Source: Desulfofundulus salinus (GTDB lineage Bacteria > Bacillota > Desulfotomaculia > Desulfotomaculales > Desulfovirgulaceae). From it: a DNA stretch of 64,000 bases. Every line of letters begins with the position of its first letter. The first letter of the stretch is position 1. Below the pieces are notes generated by a model. It ran no database searches, was not told the DNA's origin, and saw only the letters and a list, made by a program, of their open reading frames with translations. The stretch lies in contig NZ_RBWE01000001.1 in assembly GCF_003627965.1 (NCBI RefSeq), positions 789,314 to 853,313 on the forward strand. Reading direction: 5' to 3'. Positions 26,785 to 36,866 of this stretch are shown piece after piece. The position numbers and the translations under genes were made by a program.

Positions 26785-27825
26785 ATGGATGCCCGCAAGC
26801 AGGATATCCTTCTGGCCATTATCACCGATTACATTGCCACCGCTGAACCGGTGGGTTCCCGCACTATAGCCCGGAAATACCGGCTGGGTATCAGTCCGGC
26901 CACCATCCGCAATGAAATGGCCGATCTGGAGGAGATGGGTTATATTGAACAACCCCATACCTCTGCCGGACGAATTCCTTCGGAGTTAGGATACCGGTAT
27001 TACGTGGATTATTTGATGAAACGGCGGGAACTAACCGCCGAGGAAGAAGAGTTGATCCGCAAAAGCTATCACCAAAAAGTGCGGGATGTGGGAGAGGTAA
27101 TTCAACGCACAGGACAATTACTGTCCCAGTTGACCCAGTACGCCGCCATGGTGCTGCCGCCCAAAATCGGCACCAGCAGCTTTAAATACATTCGCCTGGT
27201 TCAACTGGGTCCCGAGCAGGCCATGCTGGTCGCCATTATGGATAGCGGCACCGTGCACCACCGGATTATTGATATACCCAGTGGCATAACCTCCGGGGAC
27301 CTGGAAACCATCTCCGCGGTGCTGAATGCCAAACTTCAGGGCCGCACCATGGACAGCATTAAGCTCACCCTGGTGAAGGAAATTTATTTTGAACTGGCCA
27401 AGCAAAAGCACATTATTGAACTGGCCATGGAACTATTGCAGGACAGCCTGACCAGGCAGCCGGAGGACAGAATATATCTTGGCGGGATCCTAAATATACT
27501 AAATCAACCGGAATTCCATAATGTGGAGAAGGTTAAAACCTTGCTCAGCCTGCTGGAACAGGAAAGTCTTCTGTGCAATTTATTAGCTGACGATGTGGGC
27601 AAAGAAGGCGTTACCGTGCGCATTGGCCGGGAGATCCGCTGCCGGCAGATGAGCAACTGCAGTATGGTCGTGGCCACCTACCGGTTGAAAGGGAAGCCCG
27701 TTGGGTCTATTGGCGTTTTGGGTCCGACCCGCATGGATTACGCCAGGGTGGTCACCGTAGTGGAATGTTTGACCAAAAACCTTTCCCGTGCCCTGGAAGA
27801 TCTCCTGGGCGGTGGGGACAAATAA
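26785..27825 (+). CDS. hrcA: heat-inducible transcription repressor HrcA
   Basis: A 346-residue repressor. The N-terminal winged-helix reads MDARKQDILLAIITDYIATAEPVGS, and ISPATIRNEMADLEEMGYIEQPHTSAGRIP contains the recognition helix, followed by the GAF-like dimerisation domain and the C-terminal SIGVLGPTRMDYARVVTVVE. It autoregulates through the CIRCE at 26735. The start could be ATG 26785 or GTG 26779; AAAGGGGG at 26763-26770 fits the GTG slightly better, while family comparison favours MDARK. In this operon the next gene is an archaeal-like chaperonin rather than grpE. Confidence 0.96.
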   Translation: MDARKQDILLAIITDYIATAEPVGSRTIARKYRLGISPATIRNEMADLEEMGYIEQPHTSAGRIPSELGYRYYVDYLMKRRELTAEEEELIRKSYHQKVRDVGEVIQRTGQLLSQLTQYAAMVLPPKIGTSSFKYIRLVQLGPEQAMLVAIMDSGTVHHRIIDIPSGITSGDLETISAVLNAKLQGRTMDSIKLTLVKEIYFELAKQKHIIELAMELLQDSLTRQPEDRIYLGGILNILNQPEFHNVEKVKTLLSLLEQESLLCNLLADDVGKEGVTVRIGREIRCRQMSNCSMVVATYRLKGKPVGSIGVLGPTRMDYARVVTVVECLTKNLSRALEDLLGGGDK

Positions 27826-27838
27826 GGGGGAGCGGGTT

Positions 27839-29407
27839 TTGAGTCTCAAGCAGCAGGCCAGCACGGGCACGGAAGTGGATGAGCGGCTGGCGGCCCTGGT
27901 CACCAATGCCAACGCCATTCGTGCCATTGCTTCGGCAGTAGAGGGTACCCTGGGGCCAAAGGGCCTGGATACCATGCTGGTGGATAAGTTTGGTGAAGTG
28001 GTCATCACCAACGACGGGGTAACCATCCTCACCATGATGGAGGCCAATCATCCCGCGGCCCGGATGTTAATCAATATTGCCAGGGCCCAGCAGGAGGAAA
28101 TTGGCGACGGTACCACCACCGCTACCGTAATGGCCGGGGCCATGGTTGGTGCCGGGGTGGAGCAGGTGGCCCGGGGAGTGCCGGTAGCCCGGGTTATTGA
28201 GGGCATCCGGGCGGGAGTAAAGCGGGGCCTGGAGGTTATGATGCAAAAGGCCCGGCCGGTGGCAGATCTGGACGACCCATTAATCTATCAAGTTGCCCTG
28301 GTGGCCGGCCGGGGGCACGAGGATATTGCGGCCCTGGTGGTTCAGGCAGCCAGGATGATTGGCCGGGAAAAGCTCTTAGACCGGGCCTTTCGCTTTTCCG
28401 ATACGGTTATGGCCGAAGAAGGTGCCGATAACCAGGTTTTTATGGGCGTGATTGTGAACAAGGAGCCCATGAACCGCCAGATGCCCCGGGAATTGACGAA
28501 TGTTGGGGTGCTGGTAATTGATGATGCCCTGGAGCCGGAGGAAATAGAGGAGGAAGCCCTGGCCACCGAAGCCGGCTTTGCCCGTTACATGGAGTTGCAG
28601 AATCAGTTCCGGGAAAACATACAGAAAATTATTGACCTGCAGGTGGGACTGGTGCTGGCCGACCGGGGCGTCCATGACGTTGCCGAAGAAATGCTTACCG
28701 ATGCCGGCATCATGGTCGTCCAGAGGGTGGCCAACAAAGAGCTCCGCCGTGTGGCGGAACACACCGGGGCGCGGATGATCAAGCGCACCGGGTTGAAGAA
28801 GGATTTGGAACAGATCAAGCAGTGCCTCGGCCGTTGCCGCCGGGTTTTTCATGATGAAAAGCTGGAACAGGTCTGGATTCAGGATGGCAGCGGCAAGCCA
28901 ATGGCTACGGTGCTGGTGGGTGCCGCTACCGCCGAGGTGGTAGGGGAAAGGGAGCGCATTGCCAGGGATGCCGCTTCCGCCGTACAGGCAGCCGTGAGGG
29001 GAGGAGTCGTCCCCGGCGGGGGAGCTTTAGAGCTGGCCGTGGCCCGGGAGGTGGAAAAGGTCCGGGCCTCCATGCGCGGCATGACCGCCTACGGGGTGGA
29101 TTGCGTGGTGGAAGCTTTGAAACGCCCCCTGGCCCAGATTGTGGCCAATGCTGGCTTCAACCCCCTGGAAAAGATTGGCGATGTCATGGCCGCTCAGGTG
29201 GAGACGGGAAACGATGCCCTGGCCGTGGATTGCGATACCGGCCAGGTGGCGGATATGTATGAGCTGGGAGTAGTAGACCCCGTTTTGGTGAAGACTTACG
29301 CCTTTAAAGCCGCCGGGGAGATTGCCGAAGCCATTTTACGGATTGATACCATCATCAAGAAGCGGGAAGACAGGGAGGCAAACCCGAAACAAGCGACGGA
29401 CTTATAA
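27839..29407 (+). CDS. archaeal-like (group III) chaperonin, TCP-1/thermosome family
   Basis: A 522-residue chaperonin that resembles thermosome/CCT rather than GroEL. ATP-site motifs are TLGPKGLDTML, NDGVTIL (58-64) and GDGTTT (89-94), and near the C-terminus PGGGALELAVAREV and GVVDPVLVKTYAFKAAGE, the group II form of the DP motif. The apical region around EPEEIEEEALATEAGFARYMELQNQF would form the built-in helical lid that removes the need for GroES. Bacterial group III chaperonins are known from Carboxydothermus and relatives. TTG 27839 is set by AGGGGGAG (27825-27832). It lies between hrcA and grpE under CIRCE control, so it is a heat-shock partner of DnaK. Confidence 0.93.
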   Translation: MSLKQQASTGTEVDERLAALVTNANAIRAIASAVEGTLGPKGLDTMLVDKFGEVVITNDGVTILTMMEANHPAARMLINIARAQQEEIGDGTTTATVMAGAMVGAGVEQVARGVPVARVIEGIRAGVKRGLEVMMQKARPVADLDDPLIYQVALVAGRGHEDIAALVVQAARMIGREKLLDRAFRFSDTVMAEEGADNQVFMGVIVNKEPMNRQMPRELTNVGVLVIDDALEPEEIEEEALATEAGFARYMELQNQFRENIQKIIDLQVGLVLADRGVHDVAEEMLTDAGIMVVQRVANKELRRVAEHTGARMIKRTGLKKDLEQIKQCLGRCRRVFHDEKLEQVWIQDGSGKPMATVLVGAATAEVVGERERIARDAASAVQAAVRGGVVPGGGALELAVAREVEKVRASMRGMTAYGVDCVVEALKRPLAQIVANAGFNPLEKIGDVMAAQVETGNDALAVDCDTGQVADMYELGVVDPVLVKTYAFKAAGEIAEAILRIDTIIKKREDREANPKQATDL

Positions 29408-29424
29408 CTGGCGAGGTGACGGAG

Positions 29425-30138
29425 ATGGAAGGACAAAAAGTCCCTCAAGATATAGAGGCTAAGGAAACCTGGCCTGATGGTGCCGCCCAGGAAAGCCCAC
29501 CGGCAGGGGAATCCGGCAGTGAAGCCCAAAATGCCCCTGCCGGTCAAGACGGTTTGCCGGACGATGGACAGCAGCCGGCGGGTGAATCCCGGCAGGAAGT
29601 GGATGTGAAGGAGCTGGAGCGACGCCTGGCCGAACAAACGGCCCTGGCCCAGGATTATTTCCAGCGCCTGGCAAGGATGCAGGCCGATTTTGAAAATTAC
29701 CGGCGCCGCATGAACCGGGAGCGGGAGGAATGGTTTAAATATGCTTCCCAGCCCCTGGTGGCGGAGCTGTTGTCCGTACTGGATAACTTTGAGCGGGCAC
29801 TGGCGGCCCGGGAGGAGGACCCCGCCCGGGTGGTGGCGGGGGTGGAAATGATCTACCGCCAGCTGAAGGAAATTCTTGCCAGAGAGGGACTTTCTCCCGT
29901 GCCGGCGGTAAATGAACCCTTTGATCCTGCCAAACACGAGGCAATCATGCAGGAAGAAACCGATGCTTACCCGGACAACACCGTCATAGAGGAACTGCGC
30001 CGGGGTTACTATTTTAAGGACCGGCTGTTGCGGCCGGCCATGGTCAAGGTGGCCCGGGCGGTGTCCTCGCCGGAGGAGCAAAATCAAGGGCAGGAAAAAG
30101 AAAACAAAGAGAACAACCAGACCAACAGTGTCTGTTAA
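29425..30138 (+). CDS. grpE: nucleotide exchange factor GrpE
   Basis: A 237-residue GrpE releasing ADP from DnaK. Residues 1-60 are a disordered acidic/Pro/Gln-rich extension, longer than usual. Then comes the long coiled-coil (ELERRLAEQTALAQDYFQRL, FENYRRRMNRE) and the beta domain with the motif GYYFKDRLLRPAMVKVA. ATG 29425 follows GAGGTGA; GTG 29416 overlaps that site. It lies between the chaperonin and dnaK genes. Confidence 0.95.
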   Translation: MEGQKVPQDIEAKETWPDGAAQESPPAGESGSEAQNAPAGQDGLPDDGQQPAGESRQEVDVKELERRLAEQTALAQDYFQRLARMQADFENYRRRMNREREEWFKYASQPLVAELLSVLDNFERALAAREEDPARVVAGVEMIYRQLKEILAREGLSPVPAVNEPFDPAKHEAIMQEETDAYPDNTVIEELRRGYYFKDRLLRPAMVKVARAVSSPEEQNQGQEKENKENNQTNSVC

Positions 30139-30154
30139 GGAGGGGAATTTATAG

Positions 30155-31981
30155 ATGGGGAAGGTTATAGGTATTGACCTTGGTACTACCAACTCCTGTA
30201 TGGCTGTCATGGAAGGCGGCGAGGTAATCGTTATTTCCAACGCCGAGGGAGAACGCATTACTCCTTCGGTGGTTGGTTTTACGAAAACTGGCGAGCGCCT
30301 GGTGGGTCAGCTGGCCAAACGCCAGGCCGTAAGCAACCCGGAACGAACTATCAGGTCCATCAAGCGGCACATGGGTACCAATTACAGGGTAAAAATTGAT
30401 GATAAGGAATATACCCCCGAGGAAATCTCGGCCATGATTCTGCAGAAACTAAAGGCTGACGCCGAGGCCTACCTGGGGGAAAAGGTGGAAAAGGCGGTTA
30501 TTACCGTACCCGCTTACTTTACCGATTCCCAGCGGCAGGCCACCAAGGACGCAGGTAGAATTGCCGGCCTTGAGGTGCTGCGCATTATCAACGAGCCTAC
30601 CGCTGCCGCCCTGGCCTACGGGCTGGACAAGGAGGAGGACCAGACCATCCTGGTGTTCGACCTGGGTGGAGGTACCTTCGACGTATCCATACTGGAGCTG
30701 GGCGACGGCGTCTTTGAAGTGAAGGCCACCAGCGGAAACAACCGCCTGGGCGGCGACGACTTCGACCAGCGGATCATGGACTGGCTGATCGAGCAGTTCA
30801 AGAAAGAGACGGGCATTGATCTGCGCAGCGACCGCATGGCCATGCAGCGGCTGAAGGAAGCTGCGGAAAAGGCCAAAATTGAACTGAGCAGTGTCACTAC
30901 CACCAATATTAACCTGCCCTTTATTTCCGCCGATGCCAGCGGTCCCAAGCACCTGGATGTGACCCTTACCCGGGCCAAGTTTGAAGAACTGACCGCCGAT
31001 CTGGTGGAGATGACCATGGGTCCCACCCGGCAGGCCCTGGCGGATGCCGGCCTTGAGCCCAAGGACATCCACAAGGTGATCCTGGTGGGCGGTTCCACCC
31101 GGATTCCGGCGGTCCAGGAAGCCATACGCAAGTTTCTGGGCAAGGAGCCCTACAAGGGGATCAACCCGGACGAGTGTGTGGCCATTGGGGCGGCCATTCA
31201 GGCCGCAGTGCTGGCCGGCGAGGTCAAAGACGTGCTGCTTCTGGACGTAACGCCCCTCTCCCTGGGCATTGAAACCCTGGGCGGCGTCTTTACCAAGATC
31301 ATTGAGCGGAATACCACCATTCCCACTTCCAAGAGCCAGATCTTCACCACCGCCGCCGACGGCCAGACCACGGTGGAAATCCATGTGCTCCAGGGCGAAC
31401 GCCCGATGGCGGCCGACAACAAGACCCTGGGACGGTTTACCCTTACCGGTATTCCCCCGGCACCACGGGGAGTACCGCAAATTGAAGTTAAGTTTGATAT
31501 CGACGTAAACGGCATTGTCAACGTTTCCGCCAAGGATCTGGCCACCGGCAAGGCCCAGAGCATTACCATCAGCGGCACTTCCCGGCTCTCGGAAGAAGAA
31601 ATCCAGCGCATGGTTAAAGATGCGGAAAGACATGCCGAGGAAGACCGCAGGCGAAAAGAAGAGGCGGAACTGCGTAACCAGGCGGACAGCATGATTTACC
31701 AGGCTGAAAAAACCATTAAGGACCTTGGAGACAAGGCCGATAAGGCCAAGGTGGAAGAAGTGAAGAAGGCCGTGGAAAGGCTGAAAGAAGCCCTGGGCGG
31801 AAAGGACATGCAGCTCATCAAATCCCGCATCGATGAACTGACCAAGCCCCTTTATGAATTGTCCGCCCTTCTTTACCAGCAGCATGCCCAGCAGGCCCAG
31901 GCCGGCGGTGGCGGCGCTGCCGGTTCCGGGGGCGAAAAAGTGGTGGATGCTGATTACGAGATTAAAGACGATCAGAAGTAA
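30155..31981 (+). CDS. dnaK: molecular chaperone DnaK (Hsp70)
   Basis: A 608-residue Hsp70. The ATPase domain begins [18 protein letters not shown], has [17 protein letters not shown], the phosphate motif [14 protein letters not shown] and [11 protein letters not shown]; the substrate domain follows the linker [19 protein letters not shown], and the C-terminal lid ends in a Gly/Ala-rich tail and [11 protein letters not shown] 30155 has a GGAGGGG site. dnaJ follows after 174 nt with its own promoter. A very long antisense open frame over this gene is a codon-bias artefact. Confidence 0.98.
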   Translation: MGKVIGIDLGTTNSCMAVMEGGEVIVISNAEGERITPSVVGFTKTGERLVGQLAKRQAVSNPERTIRSIKRHMGTNYRVKIDDKEYTPEEISAMILQKLKADAEAYLGEKVEKAVITVPAYFTDSQRQATKDAGRIAGLEVLRIINEPTAAALAYGLDKEEDQTILVFDLGGGTFDVSILELGDGVFEVKATSGNNRLGGDDFDQRIMDWLIEQFKKETGIDLRSDRMAMQRLKEAAEKAKIELSSVTTTNINLPFISADASGPKHLDVTLTRAKFEELTADLVEMTMGPTRQALADAGLEPKDIHKVILVGGSTRIPAVQEAIRKFLGKEPYKGINPDECVAIGAAIQAAVLAGEVKDVLLLDVTPLSLGIETLGGVFTKIIERNTTIPTSKSQIFTTAADGQTTVEIHVLQGERPMAADNKTLGRFTLTGIPPAPRGVPQIEVKFDIDVNGIVNVSAKDLATGKAQSITISGTSRLSEEEIQRMVKDAERHAEEDRRRKEEAELRNQADSMIYQAEKTIKDLGDKADKAKVEEVKKAVERLKEALGGKDMQLIKSRIDELTKPLYELSALLYQQHAQQAQAGGGGAAGSGGEKVVDADYEIKDDQK

Positions 31982-32011
31982 TTGGCAGTAGCCGCAGCAA
32001 TATTGTATAAT
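31982..32011 (+). promoter_or_regulatory. sigma-A promoter of dnaJ
   Basis: TTGGCA (31982-31987) and TATAAT (32006-32011) are 18 nt apart, directly after the dnaK stop. A GC-rich stem, CTGGCCGG (32057-32064) with CCGGCCAG (32084-32091), lies in the 140-nt leader. No second CIRCE is present, so dnaJ can be expressed apart from HrcA control. Confidence 0.7.
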
Positions 32012-32155
32012 ACTAGCGGATGTGCTTTCGCGTCGCAATTTGTTGTGCGATTTCTTCTGGCCGGTGGTTTATAAAGACGACTGCCGGCCAGGTTTGCATT
32101 GTTACCAGGAGGCGTTTGGCAATACAAGAAGGTATAGTCAGGTGGTGGTAACGCC

Positions 32156-33292
32156 ATGGCAAAGCGTGACTACTACGAAATCCTGGGAGTATCACGGGAC
32201 GCCACGCAGGAAGAAATCAAAAAAGCTTATCGCAAACTGGCCCGGCAGTACCACCCCGACGCCAATCCCAACGATAAGGATGCGGAGGCCAAGTTTAAGG
32301 AAATAACTGAAGCCTACGAAGTTTTGAGCGACCCGGAGAAAAGGGCTCAGTATGACCGCTTTGGCCATGCCGCCACCGGTAATCAAGGATTTGGCGGGTT
32401 CGAGGGGTTTGGTGGTTTTGGCGGTTTTGGTACCGATTTTGGAGGCCTTGGGGATATTTTCGACATGTTCTTTGGCGGGTCCACCCGGCACAGGCGCGGT
32501 CCGGAAAAAGGCGAGGACATCCGGGTGGATCTGGAGCTGTCCTTTAAAGAGGCCGCCTTTGGTCTGGAGAAGGATATCCGGGTACCCCGCATGGAGCCCT
32601 GCAGCACCTGTGACGGTACCGGGGCCGCTCCCGGGACCCGTCCTGTGACCTGTCCCGTGTGCGGAGGTTCCGGTCAGATTCAATTTGCCCAGAGTACACC
32701 CTTCGGGCGTATTTTCCAATCCCGCACCTGTGACCGTTGCCGCGGTGCAGGCCGCATTATCGAAAAGCCCTGCGCCAACTGTCACGGCAGCGGACAGCTC
32801 CGCCGTACCCGGACCATCCACATCAAGATTCCCGCCGGTGTGGACGACGGGACGAGGCTGCGGGTGGCCGGCGAGGGAGAGGCCGGCTTAAGGGGTGGAC
32901 CGCCGGGAGATCTGTATATTTACATCCGCGTCCGGCCCCACAAGATCTTTAAGCGTGAGGGCAACGATGTGATCATGGAACTGCCCATTTCCTTTGCCCA
33001 GGCTGCCCTGGGAGATGAGGTGGAAGTACCTACACTTGAAGGCAAGGCAACCATACGTATTCCCGAGGGCACCCAGCACGGCACCGTCTTCCGCCTGCGG
33101 GGTAAGGGTATTCCCGACCTGAGCGGGTACGGACGGGGTGACCAGCTGGTCCGGGTCAAGGTGATGGTTCCCACCAGGCTTACCGAGGAACAGAAGAAGC
33201 TGTTACGTCAGTTTGCCCGGTTGAGCGGGGAGAACCCGGCCGGGGTGGAAAAGGGTTTCTTTGATAAAGTCAGGGACGCCTTTATGGGTTAA
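32156..33292 (+). CDS. dnaJ: chaperone DnaJ (Hsp40)
   Basis: A 378-residue type I Hsp40. The J domain holds HPD in [11 protein letters not shown], then a Gly/Phe-rich linker ([15 protein letters not shown]), four zinc repeats [24 protein letters not shown] and CANCHGSG (about residues 147-210), and the substrate-binding C-terminal barrels. It delivers clients to DnaK and stimulates its ATPase. ATG 32156 lies after a purine-rich GGTGGT sequence. prmA follows closely, so the promoter at 31982 probably drives dnaJ-prmA-rsmE-mtaB. Confidence 0.98.
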   Translation: MAKRDYYEILGVSRDATQEEIKKAYRKLARQYHPDANPNDKDAEAKFKEITEAYEVLSDPEKRAQYDRFGHAATGNQGFGGFEGFGGFGGFGTDFGGLGDIFDMFFGGSTRHRRGPEKGEDIRVDLELSFKEAAFGLEKDIRVPRMEPCSTCDGTGAAPGTRPVTCPVCGGSGQIQFAQSTPFGRIFQSRTCDRCRGAGRIIEKPCANCHGSGQLRRTRTIHIKIPAGVDDGTRLRVAGEGEAGLRGGPPGDLYIYIRVRPHKIFKREGNDVIMELPISFAQAALGDEVEVPTLEGKATIRIPEGTQHGTVFRLRGKGIPDLSGYGRGDQLVRVKVMVPTRLTEEQKKLLRQFARLSGENPAGVEKGFFDKVRDAFMG

Positions 33293-33308
33293 TGGGAGGC
33301 CGGTTAAT

Positions 33309-34235
33309 TTGCAGTGGTTGGAAATTGCTATCACTACGCCTGCCGAGTGGGTGGAGGCGGTAAGCAATATGTTTATTGAATTGGGTACCGGCGGGGTGGC
33401 CATTGAGGACCCCGCCCTCTTTTCTTTATATTTGCAGGAACCGCAGGATGAGGTGGCTCTGGACCCTCTATCCTTGCCGCGGGAGCCGGTGGTGAAGGCT
33501 TACCTGCCCGTGGATGAAAATTTGGACGCCCGTTTGGCCGCCCTGAAAGAGCGGCTTACCGCTGTGGCCGGTGAGGGTATCTTTAACATAAACACTAAAA
33601 AGATCAGGGAAGAGGATTGGGCCTGTTCCTGGAAGGCTTATTATAAGCCCGTTTGTGTGGGCAGGAAACTGGTGGTGAAACCCGCCTGGGAAGAATACCG
33701 GGCCCTCGCGGGCCAGGTAGTGATCGAAATGGACCCGGGGATGGCCTTTGGCTGCGGCACCCACCCCAGCACGCGCCTTTGTCTTTCCCTGCTGGAGGAT
33801 GTCCTGGCCGGCGGTGAAGTGGTGGTGGATGTGGGTACGGGTTCGGGCATCCTGGCCATTGCCGCCGCCCTGCTGGGTGCCCGCCGGGTGGTGGCGGTGG
33901 ACAACGACCCGGTGGCCGTGGCGGCCGCCCGGCAAAATGTAGAGCAAAACCGGGTGCAGGACCTGGTGGAGGTCGTGTGCGGCGATTTACTGGCCAATAT
34001 TGAAGGCCCCGTGGATGTGGTGGTGGCCAATATCGTGGCCGATGTGATTATTCGCCTGGCCCTCCAGGCGCGGAAGATTCTAAAACCCGACGGCCTCTTT
34101 ATTGCCTCAGGTATCATCAAGGGACGGGAGCATGATGTCGCTGGCGCCCTGCATTCTCACGGTTTTGAGATTATAGATCGGCGCTGCAGTGGCGAGTGGC
34201 ATGCCCTGCTGGCCCGTGGGGGGTGCCGGCCATAG
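33309..34235 (+). CDS. prmA: ribosomal protein L11 methyltransferase PrmA
   Basis: A 308-residue methyltransferase that trimethylates L11. The N-terminal L11-binding domain (MQWLEIAITTPAEWVEAVSNM) is followed by the SAM domain with GMAFGCGTHPSTRLCL, VVDVGTGSGILAIAAALLGA and VVANIVADVI. I place the start at TTG 33309 because GGGAGG (33294-33299) lies 9 nt upstream; a longer frame from 33261 overlaps dnaJ. Its 3' end overlaps rsmE by 13 nt. Confidence 0.94.
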   Translation: MQWLEIAITTPAEWVEAVSNMFIELGTGGVAIEDPALFSLYLQEPQDEVALDPLSLPREPVVKAYLPVDENLDARLAALKERLTAVAGEGIFNINTKKIREEDWACSWKAYYKPVCVGRKLVVKPAWEEYRALAGQVVIEMDPGMAFGCGTHPSTRLCLSLLEDVLAGGEVVVDVGTGSGILAIAAALLGARRVVAVDNDPVAVAAARQNVEQNRVQDLVEVVCGDLLANIEGPVDVVVANIVADVIIRLALQARKILKPDGLFIASGIIKGREHDVAGALHSHGFEIIDRRCSGEWHALLARGGCRP

Positions 34236-34993
34236 GTTATTTCTTTGTTTCCCCGGAGCAGATCACCGGGGGACGGGTGACCATTACCGGGCCCGATGTG
34301 GTGCATATTTCCCGGGTGTTGCGCCTTGGACCCGGGGACGTGATCACGGTTATGGACGGGCGGGGCAAGGGGTACCGGGTGAGGTTGACCGGCATCACCG
34401 GAACTGCCGTCGAAGGGGTGATCCTGGAGCAATTTATCCCCGGAGGAGAAGCTCCCCTGAAGGTGACCCTGGTCCAGGGGCTTTCCAAGGGCGACAAAAT
34501 GGACATAATTATACAAAAGAGCACCGAGCTCGGCGTATCCTGTGTTGTTCCTTTAGCCTGCCGCCGTTCCGTGGTCCGGCTTACCCCGGCCAAGGCCCGG
34601 GAACGCCAGCAGCGCTGGCAGCGGATAGCCCTAGAAGCGGCCAAGCAGTCCCGCCGGGCAATAGTGCCCCGGGTCACCGAAGTTATGGACCTGCCGGCAG
34701 TGCTTGACCTCATATCCCCGGGTGCCCTGGCCCTGATGCCCTGGGAGGAAGAACGAGAGCTTTCCCTGAAAGCAGCCCTCAGAGGGCAGTCCTGCGGGGA
34801 AGTGTTTATCTTCATCGGTCCTGAGGGCGGGTTTGCTGCCGGGGAAGTGGCCGTGGCCAGGGAAAGGGGTGTGCTTTCCGTTTCCCTGGGCCCGCGAATT
34901 CTGCGCACGGAAACGGCAGGACTGGCCACACTAACTATGATTCTTTATGAGCTGGGGGACCTGGGCGGGTATCCAGCAGGTACTGACCGGTGA
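34223..34993 (+). CDS. rsmE: 16S rRNA m3U1498 methyltransferase RsmE
   Basis: A 256-residue SPOUT-fold methyltransferase for U1498 in the decoding region. Signatures are HISRVLRLGPGDVI, QGLSKGDKMDIIIQKSTELGV, the SAM-knot FIGPEGGF and LGPRILRTETAGLATL. GTG 34223 (MPAIGYFFV) starts within the end of prmA behind a G-rich site. The order dnaJ-prmA-rsmE-mtaB is standard in Firmicutes. Confidence 0.95.
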   Translation: MPAIGYFFVSPEQITGGRVTITGPDVVHISRVLRLGPGDVITVMDGRGKGYRVRLTGITGTAVEGVILEQFIPGGEAPLKVTLVQGLSKGDKMDIIIQKSTELGVSCVVPLACRRSVVRLTPAKARERQQRWQRIALEAAKQSRRAIVPRVTEVMDLPAVLDLISPGALALMPWEEERELSLKAALRGQSCGEVFIFIGPEGGFAAGEVAVARERGVLSVSLGPRILRTETAGLATLTMILYELGDLGGYPAGTDR

Positions 34994-35012
34994 AATTAAC
35001 CGTGGGGGGTGA

Positions 35013-36329
35013 ATGGCCGTGCCCAGAACTGTAGCCGTGACCACCCTGGGATGCAAGGTTAATCAATATGAGTCAGCAGCCCTGGTCACCCTGTTCCGGG
35101 AGCGGGGCTATAAAGTTGTGGACTTCAGCGAACCGGCGGACATTTATGTCATCAACACCTGTACGGTTACCCACCTGGGGGACCGCAAGTCAAGGCAGCT
35201 TATCCGGCGGGCCACGCGAAACAACCCCCATGCCCGCGTGGTGGTAACCGGCTGTTACGCCCAGACCTCTCCCGAAGAGGTGCTCTCCATCCCCGGTGTG
35301 GACCTGGTGGTGGGGACAAGGGACAAATCCCGCATTGTGGATCTGGTGGAGGAACTGGAAAGCCGTAAGGAAGGGCCGCTGGCCGTGGTACGGGATGTTT
35401 TTGCTGACCAGGATTACGAGGAACTGCCCGTACCGGCGCTACCCTCCCGGGTGCGGGCCTTTTTAAAAATCCAGGAAGGGTGCAATAATTATTGCGCCTA
35501 CTGCATTATTCCCTATGCCCGGGGACCGCTGCGCAGCCGGGATCCGGAAAATGTCCTGGCCGAAGCCAGGAGGCTGGTAGCCGGGGGCTTTAAGGAACTG
35601 GTGCTCACCGGCATTCATACCGGGGCTTACGGCCAGGACCGGCCCGGCGACCTGGATCTGGCCGGCCTGGTGGAACGCCTGGCTGAAATTCCGGGGTTGG
35701 TGCGCCTGCGCCTCAGTTCGGTGGAACCGATGGACATTACAGATAAACTGGTGGATACAATGGCTACCAGGCCCAATGTCTGCCGCCACCTGCATATCCC
35801 CCTGCAAAGCGGCGATGATACGGTCCTGGCCCGTATGCGCCGTCACTATACCACGGCCTGGTTTCGTGAGCTGGTCCAAAGAGTGAGGGAGCGCATGCCC
35901 GGCATAGCCATTACCACCGACATTATTGTAGGTTTCCCCGGGGAAACCGACGGCCAGTTTGAAAATACGTTTAATTTTGTGCGCGAGATGGCTCTTGCCC
36001 GGCTGCATGTTTTCAAGTATTCCCCCCGGCAGGGTACGGCCGCGGCTTCCTTTCCCGACCAGATCAGTGCTCCGGTGAAAGAAGCGCGGAGCCGCCGGTT
36101 GATTGCCCTGGGAGATGAGCTCGCCCGCTCCTTTGCCGCCAAACATATTGGCCAGGAGGTCCAGGTGCTGGTGGAAGAAGAGTTGCCGGAAAAAGAAGGT
36201 TTCTTTGCCGGCCTTACCGATAATTACCTGCGGGTAATTTTTCCGGCCCGGAAAAATCTTGTGGGTGAGCTGGTAACGGTGCGGGTGGAAGGGATAGAAG
36301 GTGCAGATTTAAAAGGAATGATAATTTAA
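35013..36329 (+). CDS. mtaB: tRNA t6A37 methylthiotransferase MtaB
   Basis: A 438-residue methylthiotransferase converting t6A to ms2t6A at tRNA position 37. The UPF0004 domain has GCKVNQYES, VINTCTVTH and VVTGCYAQ, whose cysteines hold one cluster; the radical-SAM core has CNNYCAYCIIPYARGP; a TRAM RNA-binding domain ends the protein. ATG 35013 follows GGGGGGTGA. The 20-nt gap from rsmE suggests the same transcript. Confidence 0.95.
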   Translation: MAVPRTVAVTTLGCKVNQYESAALVTLFRERGYKVVDFSEPADIYVINTCTVTHLGDRKSRQLIRRATRNNPHARVVVTGCYAQTSPEEVLSIPGVDLVVGTRDKSRIVDLVEELESRKEGPLAVVRDVFADQDYEELPVPALPSRVRAFLKIQEGCNNYCAYCIIPYARGPLRSRDPENVLAEARRLVAGGFKELVLTGIHTGAYGQDRPGDLDLAGLVERLAEIPGLVRLRLSSVEPMDITDKLVDTMATRPNVCRHLHIPLQSGDDTVLARMRRHYTTAWFRELVQRVRERMPGIAITTDIIVGFPGETDGQFENTFNFVREMALARLHVFKYSPRQGTAAASFPDQISAPVKEARSRRLIALGDELARSFAAKHIGQEVQVLVEEELPEKEGFFAGLTDNYLRVIFPARKNLVGELVTVRVEGIEGADLKGMII

Positions 36330-36404
36330 GTTTTAGCCGGCAGGATTTAATTCTTTCGATGTTGAATAAAATATCGTTGTTACTATTTACGGGAGGGAGG
36401 TGGC

Positions 36405-36752
36405 ATGATGCAGGATTGCGTTTTCTGCAAGATCGTGAAAAAGGAGATTCCCGCCGAGATAGTTTATGAAGATGAGCACGTGATGGCCTTTAAAGATATC
36501 CACCCGGCGGCTCCTGTCCACATCTTGCTCATTCCGAAAAAACACATCTCCACCTTCTTCGACCTGACGGATGAAGACGTTTCCATAATCGGCCGTGTTC
36601 AGCTGGCGGCAGCCCGGGTCGCTAAGCAGTTGAACCTGGAAGAAAAGGGATTTCGGTTGGTCAGCAACTGCAAGGAAGATGCCGGCCAGCTGATTTTCCA
36701 TATTCATTATCATTTGCTGGGGGGTAGAGCGCTGCAGTGGCCACCGGGCTAG
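36405..36752 (+). CDS. HIT-family nucleotide hydrolase (HinT-like)
   Basis: A 115-residue histidine-triad protein that hydrolyses purine nucleoside phosphoramidates. It begins DCVFCKIVKKEIPAEIVYEDE and ends with the triad HIHYHLLGGRALQWPPG, typical of HinT (PKCI-1). GGGAGGGAGG precedes the tandem ATGs at 36405/36408. The stop overlaps the rpsU -35 region. Confidence 0.94.
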   Translation: MMQDCVFCKIVKKEIPAEIVYEDEHVMAFKDIHPAAPVHILLIPKKHISTFFDLTDEDVSIIGRVQLAAARVAKQLNLEEKGFRLVSNCKEDAGQLIFHIHYHLLGGRALQWPPG

Positions 36753-36782
36753 TTGACGTAACTATGGAAAGCAGGCTATAAT
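36753..36782 (+). promoter_or_regulatory. sigma-A promoter of rpsU
   Basis: TTGACG (36753-36758) and TATAAT (36777-36782) are 18 nt apart. The start near 36789 gives a leader of about 78 nt before rpsU. Confidence 0.75.
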
Positions 36783-36866
36783 AACAGGGTATTTGCAATT
36801 TCGGGTTGGAGGTTTTTGCACTCATATGAATAGCCTTACAGCCTGGCGGAGGGAGGGAAAAAAGCA

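Noticed and set aside
30449-32038. 529-codon open frame antisense to dnaK
   Set aside because: Long antisense frames over dnaK are a known codon-bias artefact; no ribosome site and no family features, while dnaK itself is unmistakable.
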